From JBBQZP01 sp038207585 (GTDB lineage: Bacteria > Pseudomonadota > Alphaproteobacteria > Rhodobacterales > Rhodobacteraceae): a stretch of DNA of 23,313 nt. Below the pieces are notes generated by a model. That model was given only the letters and a program-made list of their open reading frames with translations. It was not told where the DNA came from and searched no databases. Shown piece after piece: positions 14,525 through 21,622 of the stretch. Where the stretch lies: assembly GCA_038207585.1 (NCBI GenBank), contig JBBQZP010000045.1:1-23313 (forward strand), read 5' to 3'. Position 1 is the first letter of the stretch. Every line of letters starts with the position of its first letter. The position numbers and the translations under genes are program-made.

Positions 14525-15285
14525 CAGAGCACCCCCGCTTCGTCTTTGAGTTTCGCAATCAGCTCGTCCACCGATGCCACCTTGACGCCCGCCTTGCGGC
14601 CCGCCGGTTCAACCGTTTTCAGGATTGCCAGACGAGGTGAAACATCCACGCCGTAATCGGCTGGTGTCTTGACGGCCAGCGGCTTGGCCTTGGCCTTCAT
14701 GATGTTGGGCAGGCTGGCATAGCGCGGCTCGTTCAGACGCAGATCGACCGTCACGATTGTGGGCATGGCCACTTTGATGGTCTGCAAGCCGCCGTCAACT
14801 TCGCGCGTGACGACCGCATGATCGCCCTCAATCGCCAGTTCGCTGGCGAATGTCGCCTGGCTCCAGCCCAGCAGGGCCGAAAGCATCTGGCCGGTGGCGT
14901 TCATGTCATTGTCGATGGCCTGCTTGCCGCAGATCACAAGGCCGGGGCCTTCTTCCTTGACCACAGCGGCCAGAAGTTTTGCCACCGACAAAGGCTCGAT
15001 ATCGGTGTGAACGTCTGCCGCAGCCTCGATCAGAATCGCGCGGTCGGCCCCCATCGCAAGGGCGGTGCGCAGGGTTTCCTGCGATTGCTTGACGCCGATG
15101 GAGACGACGATCACTTCGGTGACCGTGCCTTTTTCTTTCAGACGGATCGCGGCTTCTACCGCAATCTCGTCGAACGGGTTCATCGACATTTTCACATTCG
15201 CAAGATCAACGCCGCTGCCATCCGCCTTGACGCGGACCTTCACGTTATAGTCGATCACACGTTTGACAGGCACCAGAACCTTCAT
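14524..15285 (-). CDS. etfB: electron transfer flavoprotein subunit beta
   Basis: A 253-residue EtfB beginning MKVLVPVKRVIDYNVKVRV, with FDEIAVEAAIRLKEKG, the AMP-binding region ALAMGADRAILIE and the signature VICGKQAIDNDMNATGQMLSALL, and the segment LPNIMKAKAKPL that contacts dehydrogenases (recognition loop). An ideal Shine-Dalgarno AAGGAG lies 7 bases upstream. It is the first gene of etfBA; the gap to the adenosyltransferase gene upstream on the same strand is 129 bp, in which I could not place a firm promoter. Confidence 0.97.
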   Translation of the reverse strand: MKVLVPVKRVIDYNVKVRVKADGSGVDLANVKMSMNPFDEIAVEAAIRLKEKGTVTEVIVVSIGVKQSQETLRTALAMGADRAILIEAAADVHTDIEPLSVAKLLAAVVKEEGPGLVICGKQAIDNDMNATGQMLSALLGWSQATFASELAIEGDHAVVTREVDGGLQTIKVAMPTIVTVDLRLNEPRYASLPNIMKAKAKPLAVKTPADYGVDVSPRLAILKTVEPAGRKAGVKVASVDELIAKLKDEAGVL

Positions 15286-15414
15286 CGCGCATCTCCTTCA
15301 AAGCCAAATTCAATTGCGTGATTACCCCGTCCCGCGTAGCCGTGACAGTGTAAAATCGACGCGGGGCAGGGTGGGAACGCCACGTTGTGCCGCTTCATTG
15401 AACGGAAATTCCGA

Positions 15415-15987
15415 TCAGCGGGTCAGACCCGGCACCCAAAGCACGTCATCCTTGCCATCGTTGTTGGCAATCCGGCCCGCCACAAAGAACCAGTCCGACA
15501 GCCGGTTCAGGTATTTGACGGCGGCCTGATTGATCTCTTCCATAGTGGCAAGTTCTACCGTCAGGCGTTCGGCGCGGCGGCTGACGGTGCGGCACAGGTG
15601 CATCTGCGCGGCCAGCGCAGACCCACCGGGCAGGATAAAGCTGCGCAGGGGTGTCAGGCGATCATTCATCGCATCAATCTCGGATTCCAATCGCAGAACC
15701 TGACTGTCGATGATGCGCAACGGCACATAGCCCGCCTCGTGGTCGCGCGCCATATCGGGGCGGCACAGATCTGCGCCAAGGTCGAACAGATCATTCTGGA
15801 TGCGCTGCAGGGCGGCGTCCATGTCGCCCGTCGAGTGCTGGCGCGCAAGGCCGACGGTCGCATTCGTTTCATCCACTGTGCCGTAAGCACTGACCCGAAG
15901 CGAGTGTTTGGCAACCCGCGCGCCGTTGCCCAGCGCGGTTTCGCCGTCATCCCCGGTTTTAGTGTAGATCTTTGACAGAACGACCAT
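15415..15987 (-). CDS. pduO: PduO-type cob(I)alamin adenosyltransferase
   Basis: A 190-residue PduO/MMAB-type corrinoid adenosyltransferase. The N-terminal nucleotide-binding motif is YTKTGDDGETALGNGARV, followed by SAYGTVDETNATVGLAR, then RRAERLTVEL and NRLSDWFFVAGR, which are typical for the five-helix bundle. It transfers adenosyl from ATP to cob(I)alamin, giving the cofactor for methylmalonyl-CoA and ethylmalonyl-CoA mutases. The start at 15987 has AAGGGGGG about 6 bases upstream; a longer frame to 16014 lacks homology. The start codon shares one base with the stop of the small membrane-protein gene upstream (TGATG). Confidence 0.93.
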   Translation of the reverse strand: MVVLSKIYTKTGDDGETALGNGARVAKHSLRVSAYGTVDETNATVGLARQHSTGDMDAALQRIQNDLFDLGADLCRPDMARDHEAGYVPLRIIDSQVLRLESEIDAMNDRLTPLRSFILPGGSALAAQMHLCRTVSRRAERLTVELATMEEINQAAVKYLNRLSDWFFVAGRIANNDGKDDVLWVPGLTR

Positions 15988-16196
15988 CAGTTCCCCCCTT
16001 TGGACCGAAACCACGCAAACGCCAGAATAAGCAGAACCGCAACCGCCTGTGCGGCGATCCGGTAACGCATCAGGCGGTTGGAATTGCGCTTGTGAAATTC
16101 GCCGCCTTTGGCGAATGCGCCGATGCCGACCATCAGGATGATCAGCACGATCAGCATCAGGATGGCGATCAGAATTATGAAGAGGCTGTTGAACAT
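15987..16196 (-). CDS. small twin-transmembrane (HIG1-like) protein
   Basis: A 69-residue protein with two hydrophobic helices (about 4-28 and 47-65) joined by the basic loop KGGEFHKRNSNRLMRYRIAAQ. The LMRYRIAAQAVAVLLIL part resembles the HIG1 domain known from respiratory supercomplex factors; similar small proteins are common in Rhodobacterales. An AAGGA ribosome site precedes the ATG. Its TGATG overlap with the adenosyltransferase gene implies coupled translation. No biochemical role can be stated; a link to the inner membrane respiratory chain is inference from the HIG1-like motif. Confidence 0.85.
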   Translation of the reverse strand: MFNSLFIILIAILMLIVLIILMVGIGAFAKGGEFHKRNSNRLMRYRIAAQAVAVLLILAFAWFRSKGGN

Positions 16197-16276
16197 GGGC
16201 CGGTCCTTTTCGGTTTCGCCTGATCTAGCGGTGCCGGTGCAAAAAGCGAAGCGCGCGTTTAGTCACTCTGGCGCCG

Positions 16277-17107
16277 TTACCCTTTTGCCAGCATCCAATC
16301 CAGCGCGCGCGTCGGCAAAAGTCTGCGGGCGATGTTCATGATATAGGTCGGTGTGGTCACGAAGTAACGCGCTTTGGGGCGACGGCTTTCCAGCGCATGC
16401 ACCAGTTTGGCCGTTACGGCGGAAGCGGGAAGTTCAAAGCGGTCCGGCCCGTCTGGCTTGGCAAACCGCGCCAGCAGTGTCTGATAACTGCCCTTGTGGC
16501 GCGAGTCTTGCCAGTTGATCCAGCGGTGGAACTGCACCGCAGCATTCTTGCGGAAATCCGATGTGACGGGGCCGGGTTCGATCAGGATCACTTCGATTGC
16601 GTCGGCGGCCAGTTCCATGCGCAGCACGTCGGAAAGCCCCTCCAGTGCGAATTTGGTGCCAACGTAAGCGCCGCGCCATTTGGTGCCGACAAATCCCAGA
16701 ATGGAGGAACAATTCACGATCCGACCAGCCCCGTTCTTGCGCATGAGCGGCAGAACCCGGCAGGACAGATCGTGATAGCCGAACACGTTCGTCTCGAAAA
16801 TCGTGCGCAGGGCGTCGCGCGGCAGATCCTCAAGATAGCCCGGAATTGCAAAAGCGCCGTTGTTGAACAGGGCATCCAGCGTGCCACCGGCGCGGGTTGA
16901 AACCTCGGCCACGGCGCTCGCGATGCTGGTCTCATCGGCGTAATCGAGCGGGAAACTTTCCAGCCCCTCGTTGCGCAGGCGTGCGCAGTCGGCTTCGGCC
17001 CGGCAGGTGGCGAATACCCGCCAGCCACGGGCTTTCAGGCCGCGTGCAGCGTCAAGGCCGATGCCGCTGGAACAGCCGGTGATCAGGACGGAACGTTGGG
17101 GGGACAT
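16277..17107 (-). CDS. SDR family oxidoreductase
   Basis: A 276-residue classical short-chain dehydrogenase. The cofactor motif TGCSSGIG is at residues 10-17, NNGAF replaces NNAG at about 82-86, Ser134/135 are in NCSSILG, and the catalytic pair is Tyr148 and Lys152 in YVGTK. Arg36 and the basic segment after the second strand hint at NADP(H). A hydrophobic and basic C-terminal tail (TPTYIMNIARRLLPTRALDWML) may attach it to the membrane, as in retinol-dehydrogenase-like SDRs. The substrate is unknown. GAGG precedes the ATG by about 6 bases. It stands 80 bp from the small membrane-protein gene in the same orientation. Confidence 0.88.
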   Translation of the reverse strand: MSPQRSVLITGCSSGIGLDAARGLKARGWRVFATCRAEADCARLRNEGLESFPLDYADETSIASAVAEVSTRAGGTLDALFNNGAFAIPGYLEDLPRDALRTIFETNVFGYHDLSCRVLPLMRKNGAGRIVNCSSILGFVGTKWRGAYVGTKFALEGLSDVLRMELAADAIEVILIEPGPVTSDFRKNAAVQFHRWINWQDSRHKGSYQTLLARFAKPDGPDRFELPASAVTAKLVHALESRRPKARYFVTTPTYIMNIARRLLPTRALDWMLAKG

Positions 17108-17170
17108 GCGGCCTCGCGCTTGGGATGCGCCTGACTAGCCGCTTGGCCGGTGCATCGCAAACGGAAAGGC

Positions 17171-17683
17171 TTAGTTGCCGGGGGCGTCCTGCGTCAGGAA
17201 ATCGGCCGAAACATAGCCTTCGATCCCATCGCCTTCGATGCGGATGCGGGCCCAGCCATTGCCTTCAAGTGCCACCACTGTTGCCGCCTCGCCGCGCGTC
17301 AACCGGTCAATCACAGAATACTGGGTCGACGGCCCTTCGCGCACGTTCACGGCCTTTGCTGACACATACCATACCGCATCAGCGGATTGCGCGACGCTTG
17401 GCTCTGTCGCCGGGGCGGCGGCCTCTTGAATCGGAACTGGCAGCTTTTGCACCAGTGGCAAGGGAAGCGCGGACGAAGGCTGCAGGGTCTGCGCGGCATC
17501 GGTCGTGTAATTGGCGTTGATCACGTCCGCGGCCTGTTGTGGCGCGCTGCGGGCCGGTTTGGGAAGGGCGGTATCCACGACATAAGCGCCCGAAAGGCCC
17601 GGCCGGATTTGCCCGAAATCCCGCCCGCCAACTGCCAGCGTCACGAACATCGCAGCGCAAAGAAGTAAAGTTAAACGGATCAT
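17171..17683 (-). CDS. exported SH3-domain protein
   Basis: A 170-residue protein with a signal peptide (MIRLTLLLCAAMFVTLAVGG), a Pro/Ala-rich linker of about 80 residues and a C-terminal bacterial SH3 (SH3b/SH3_3) domain at about 104-164, with the typical VNVREGPSTQYSVIDRLTRGE start and GWARIRIEGDGIEGYVSADFL end. Such domains often bind peptidoglycan or mediate envelope protein contacts, so a periplasmic role is likely but not specific. The start at 17683 is chosen because it gives the signal peptide, with AGGTG just upstream; the frame reaches 17848 but that part lacks features. It is divergent from parC. Confidence 0.85.
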   Translation of the reverse strand: MIRLTLLLCAAMFVTLAVGGRDFGQIRPGLSGAYVVDTALPKPARSAPQQAADVINANYTTDAAQTLQPSSALPLPLVQKLPVPIQEAAAPATEPSVAQSADAVWYVSAKAVNVREGPSTQYSVIDRLTRGEAATVVALEGNGWARIRIEGDGIEGYVSADFLTQDAPGN

Positions 17684-17850
17684 CGGGCACCTGCATTCAC
17701 TGATAATTTGCGCGTGTCTTAACACAATCCGGGCAAATGTATGGTGGAAATTCTGCGAAATATTCCCCGTTGCACGTCTGCCACAGCAAATCCGGCCGGT
17801 GTCGCGAAAACCGGCTGGACCACCGCGCCGCGTCTGACTACACAACATCC

Positions 17851-20154
17851 ATGACCGACACGCCTGACGCCCCCAAGATCGTGCCTCTGGAAACGTCCGA
17901 ACCGCTGCGCCGCGCGATTGGCGAGCGGTATCTGACCTATGCGCTGTCCACGATCATGCACCGCGCGCTGCCGGATGCGCGCGATGGGCTGAAGCCCGTG
18001 CATCGCCGGATTCTTTACGCGATGCGGCGGTTGCGTCTGTCGCCCACGGGCGGGTTTCTGAAATCGGCCAAAATCTCGGGCGATACAATGGGGGATTTCC
18101 ACCCGCACGGCGATGTTGCGATCTATGATGCGATGGCGCGGTTGGCGCAGGATTTCAACGTGCGATATCCGCTGGTTGATGGGCAGGGCAACTTTGGCAA
18201 CATCGACGGCGATAATCCCGCCGCCAGCCGATACACCGAAGCCCGCCTGACCGCCGCCGCCGAAGCATTGATGGAAGGGCTGGACGAGAACTCGGTCGAT
18301 TTCCGCGATAATTACGATGGCCGCTTGCAGGAACCCGTGGTTCTGCCCGCCGCCTTTCCGAACCTGCTGGCCAATGGCTCCAGCGGGATTGCGGTGGGGA
18401 TGGCCACGAATATTCCGCCGCACAACCTGCACGAATTGATCGACGCCTGTCAGGCGATGCTTAAAGACCCCGACATTGCGGATGACGCGCTGGTCGCCAT
18501 CGTGCCCGGCCCGGATTTTCCGACCGGCGGCGTGATTGTTGAGCCGCGCAGCAGTATCCTTGACGCTTACCGCACCGGGCGCGGCGCATTTCGCACTCGG
18601 GCGCGCTGGGCGATCGAGGATCTGGGGCGTGGGCAGTGGCAGATCATTGTCACCGAGATTCCCTATCAGGTGCAGAAATCCAAGTTGATCGAGCGTCTGG
18701 CCGAGGTGATCCAGACCAAGAAGGTGCCCCTTCTGGCCGATGTGCGCGACGAATCCGCCGATGACATCCGCATCGTGCTGGAACCCCGCAGCCGCACGGT
18801 AGAGCCTGACATGCTGATGGGGATGTTGTTTCGCAACTCGGACCTGGAAGTGCGCTTCAGCCTTAATCTGAACGTGCTGATTGATGGCCGCACGCCCAAG
18901 GTGTGCAGTCTGAAAGAGGTGTTGCGCGCGTTTCTGGACCACCGGCGCGAGGTTTTGCGCCGCCGCAGCGAATACCGGATGGAAAAGATCGACCACCGGC
19001 TAGAGGTGCTGGAAGGCTTTATCATCGCCTTTCTGAACCTTGACCGGGTGATCGACATCATCCGCTATGACGCTGACCCCAAGCGCGCCCTGATGGCCGA
19101 AAATTGGGGGCGGACTTTCACGCGGGCGATGTCTGAGCGGGATTATGTCTCGCCCGCCGAAGGCGACGGCGAGTTGACTGATGTGCAGGCCGAAGCCATC
19201 CTGAACATGCGCTTGCGGTCCTTGCGGCGGCTGGAAGAAATGGAACTGGTGGCCGAACGCAACGCCCTGATGATCGAGCGGGCGGGGCTTGAGGATCTGC
19301 TGGCCAACGACCGTCTGCAGTGGAAGCGGATCGGGAAAGATCTGGCCGAGGTGCAGAAAACCTTTGGCCACAGTTGGACCCTTGGCTTGCGCCGCACCAC
19401 CTTTGCCGAGGCGGGCGAGGTCGAAGAGGTGCCTTTCGAGGCGATGATCGAGCGGGAGCCGATCACGGTCATCTGCTCCAAGATGGGCTGGATCCGCGCG
19501 ATGAAGGGTCATCAGGCGCTTGATGCCGAGGTCAAGTTCAAGGACGGCGACGAGGGCCGATTCCTGTTCCACGCAGAAACCACCGACCGGATCATCCTGA
19601 TCGGGTCGAACGGGCGGGTTTACACTCTTGTGGGGGCCAACCTGCCCGGCGGGCGCGGTATGGGCGAACCCGTGCGTTTGATGGTCGATCTGCCAAATGA
19701 TGCCGAAATCATCGATCTGATGATCCACCGGGCCGGGCAACGGCTGCTGATCGCCTCAACCGCGGGCGACGGGTTCGTGCTGCCCTCGGACGAGGTGGTG
19801 GCGCAGACGCGGGCGGGCAAACAGGTGCTGACGGTGCGCGACGGGGTGAAAACAGCACTCTGCCGCCCGGTCATCGGCGATCATGTTGCCGTGGTGGGCG
19901 ACAACCGGAAACTGCTGGTGTTCCCGCTGGCCGAACTGCCGGAAATGCTGCGCGGCAAGGGTGTGCGGTTGCAGAAATACAAGGATGGCGGGTTGGCAGA
20001 TGCCACGACCTTCGTTCTGGCTGAAGGCCTTGCGTGGAAAGACCCGGCGGGCCGCACCCGTCTGGAGCCCGATCTGGCCGAATGGCAGGGCGCGCGGGCG
20101 TCCGCGGGTCGGATGGCCCCGCGCGGATTCCCCCGCGACAACAGATTCAATTGA
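17851..20154 (+). CDS. parC: DNA topoisomerase IV subunit A
   Basis: A 767-residue ParC, the DNA-cleaving subunit of topoisomerase IV that decatenates daughter chromosomes. The catalytic Tyr128 is in AASRYTEARL, the quinolone region is GDFHPHGDVAIYDAM (82-95), and the GNFGN..DGDNPAA stretch is intact. The C-terminal beta-propeller shows repeat blades such as GWIRAMKGHQ, GRVYTLVGANLPGGRGMGEPV and GFVLPSDEVVAQTRAGKQVL. Position 89 is Val where E. coli ParC has Ser80. ParC rather than GyrA is chosen from the N-terminal wording PLRRAIGERYLTYALSTIMHRALPDARDG, the overall length and the lack of the GyrA box. The ATG at 17851 starts the conserved part; the frame is open to 17737. Confidence 0.95.
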   Translation: MTDTPDAPKIVPLETSEPLRRAIGERYLTYALSTIMHRALPDARDGLKPVHRRILYAMRRLRLSPTGGFLKSAKISGDTMGDFHPHGDVAIYDAMARLAQDFNVRYPLVDGQGNFGNIDGDNPAASRYTEARLTAAAEALMEGLDENSVDFRDNYDGRLQEPVVLPAAFPNLLANGSSGIAVGMATNIPPHNLHELIDACQAMLKDPDIADDALVAIVPGPDFPTGGVIVEPRSSILDAYRTGRGAFRTRARWAIEDLGRGQWQIIVTEIPYQVQKSKLIERLAEVIQTKKVPLLADVRDESADDIRIVLEPRSRTVEPDMLMGMLFRNSDLEVRFSLNLNVLIDGRTPKVCSLKEVLRAFLDHRREVLRRRSEYRMEKIDHRLEVLEGFIIAFLNLDRVIDIIRYDADPKRALMAENWGRTFTRAMSERDYVSPAEGDGELTDVQAEAILNMRLRSLRRLEEMELVAERNALMIERAGLEDLLANDRLQWKRIGKDLAEVQKTFGHSWTLGLRRTTFAEAGEVEEVPFEAMIEREPITVICSKMGWIRAMKGHQALDAEVKFKDGDEGRFLFHAETTDRIILIGSNGRVYTLVGANLPGGRGMGEPVRLMVDLPNDAEIIDLMIHRAGQRLLIASTAGDGFVLPSDEVVAQTRAGKQVLTVRDGVKTALCRPVIGDHVAVVGDNRKLLVFPLAELPEMLRGKGVRLQKYKDGGLADATTFVLAEGLAWKDPAGRTRLEPDLAEWQGARASAGRMAPRGFPRDNRFN

Positions 20155-20238
20155 AAGCATCTGGTGCTGTTTAACCGATTAATACAACGCCGTTAAAGTG
20201 GGCGATGGTGTTCGGAAAAGCGTTACGGGAAAAACCGA
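20155..20238. other. gap between parC and the RTX relic
   Basis: I see no terminator or gene here. AT content rises around 20170-20195, which may be what is left of the promoter of the decayed gene that follows. Confidence 0.4.
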
Positions 20239-20683
20239 ATGGCTGTCTTCAAGTTCACTGCAGCGGGGTCCGGCTGGGCAAGCATCGACATGGACGCCGA
20301 GCGTGGTGGCTTGTCGTAAACGATCTTTGAAAGCCAAAGAGAAACGGCATCAGGCACCGCCATCCTGTTTTCACCGACGACGGGACCATCACGTTCGGAG
20401 GCCGGGGGTGCGTGCCTGTCTATCAGGGCAACGAACTGGTCGATGTGACGGCTGGCGTCCTGAACTTACTGTCGTTGACGCTTCCCGGTGGTCAGCACGA
20501 TGGTTCAGAGCAGGTTTCATGTAGGAACATCGGCGCAGGATGCGGGGGACCGGATCATTTATGATCGCGAAGATGGAGTGTTGTCTTATGATCGTGATGG
20601 CCGGGGGGGGTGCGGCTGCGGTTGTCTTTGCGCAGGTTGATCCGGGAACGGCGCTTGACTGCCGGGATTTCGTGATCATCTGA
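20239..20683 (+). pseudogene. RTX/haemolysin-type calcium-binding protein, decayed and internally deleted
   Basis: The reading begins MAVFKFTAAGSGWASIDMDA, as many Rhodobacteraceae RTX-type proteins do, and stops at a TAA at 20317-20319. The same frame goes on as TIFESQRETASGT. A second frame then reads FTDDGTITFGGRG and NELVDVTAGVLNLLSLTLPGG, an N-terminal beta-rich module. A third frame gives GDRIIYDREDGVLSYDRDG and, after one more shift at a run of eight G (20603-20610), VVFAQVDPGTALDCRDFVII with a stop at 20681-20683. That ending is the classical C-terminal module of haemolysin-type calcium-binding proteins. No GGxGxDxxx repeats remain between the two ends, so the middle was probably deleted. 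The gene is non-functional as read. Confidence 0.8.
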
Positions 20684-20698
20684 CCCGTGCCGCGCATC

Positions 20699-20724
20699 TG
20701 GCGCGCTTTCAGTCACGCGCGCCA
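20699..20724 (+). terminator. GC hairpin after the RTX relic
   Basis: A perfect 8-bp stem (TGGCGCGC with GCGCGCCA) and a 10-nt loop start 16 bases after the RTX stop codon. The position fits a terminator, but no T run follows, so the function is uncertain. Confidence 0.45.
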
Positions 20725-20990
20725 AAGGAGGGCGATGCAGGCATACAAGGAACCGCCAGCGCTGGTGTAGTGACAGGCGATGAATGCGCCCAATACAAAC
20801 GGAGGCTTTGGAACCAAACCCGGCCCCAACCAATCGAGGGCCGGTAGATTTTCGCTGGTCGAACTGTGTCGGCGTAAGCAACACTTTTGCCCTGGAACGC
20901 CGAGACCTGGTCCATCGTGCGGCAGCGCGCCCTTGACAAGCCTGCCGAGGCCGACCGGTTCGCCGATGCGCTTGGTATCGGCGGGGCGAT
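20725..20990. other. unassigned stretch between two pseudogenes
   Basis: No intact gene is visible. Positions 20894-20990 keep codon-like composition in one plus frame (NAETWSIVRQRALDKPAEAD and FADALGIGGAIW follow one another), suggesting a fragment of a real protein that I cannot name. A weak hairpin, CCGGCCC/GGGCCGG, spans 20820-20844. Confidence 0.4.
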
Positions 20991-21610
20991 ATGGATCCCA
21001 TCGGCTGGGCAGTTCAGGGCCAGTATTTCGACGGCCAGACCTCCGCCCGGTATGACGTGCAGGTGCAGGAGTCGTCTGATCTGCAAGGGCTGGTGCTGTT
21101 CGTGATCCTGCCGCTTCTGTCGGACAGTCTGGCCACGATCCTGCCGCGCAAGGCGGAAATTGCCTTTGGCAATTCGGTCGTTCAGAAAATCGAACGGTTT
21201 CTAACCGGATTCAGTGGTGAAAAGCTACATTGTACTGATCCTGCAGGGCTGGCCGCACGGGACCGTCAGAAAAACCTCTGACGGACGGTGTGGAGATGGA
21301 ATACGATATCAAGTTTGTGGTCCTGGATCGTCCAATGGACAACGCCTTTGCGGCCCCCGGTCGGCAGATTGTCATCCTGCGCTGATTACTGGATGAGACC
21401 GAAAGTGCCGATGATATGGCGGGCGTTCTGGGGCAAGAGATGGGTCACGTGGAATCACGCGATCCGCAACGGCTTGCCATGCGGGCGACGGGGTCGGCGG
21501 GCATCATCTCGATCCTGCTGGGCCATGCGGGGGTCAGCACGGCCGGAAGCCGCGGTTCTGGGCGCGGGCAATGTTGGTCAGGAACGCCAGCCCCGCTTGC
21601 GTGAACCCGT
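20991..21610 (+). pseudogene. M48 family metallopeptidase relic
   Basis: The first frame reads GQYFDGQTSARYDVQVQ, a start typical of Rhodobacterales M48 peptidases, then LPRKAEIAFGNSVVQKIERFL and CTDPAGLAARDRQKNL before a stop at about 21279-21281. After a shift the peptidase core continues: YDIKFVVLDRPMDNAFAAPG and RQIVILR, a TGA in place of a sense codon (near 21383), then LLDETESADDMAGVLGQEMGHVESRD. The zinc motif HExxH is changed to QEMGH, so the first metal ligand is lost. The reading then shifts again, and the part holding the third zinc ligand is missing. It ends against the P450 gene. At least two shifts, one nonsense codon and a lost catalytic residue show it is dead. Confidence 0.82.
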
Positions 21611-21622
21611 TGAAGTGCTTGG

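Noticed and set aside
15403..15413. CGGAA-A-TTCCG inverted repeat as a terminator of the adenosyltransferase gene
   Set aside because: Arms of 5 bp without a GC-rich stem or T run are too weak.
17719..18996. A 425-codon minus-strand open frame inside parC
   Set aside because: It is antisense to the conserved ParC catalytic core and has no recognisable domain.
20820..20844. Hairpin CCGGCCC/GGGCCGG as a terminator
   Set aside because: The stem is only 7 bp with an 11-nt loop, the T tract is poor, and no gene ends beside it.
21263..21284. Inverted repeat CCGTCAG/CTGACGG
   Set aside because: It falls within the former coding part of the M48 relic (ARDRQKNL-LTDG), so it is most likely chance.
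20155..21622. Insertion sequence or phage remnant as cause of the decay zone
   Set aside because: I found no transposase or integrase reading, terminal inverted repeat pair or target duplication in this stretch.
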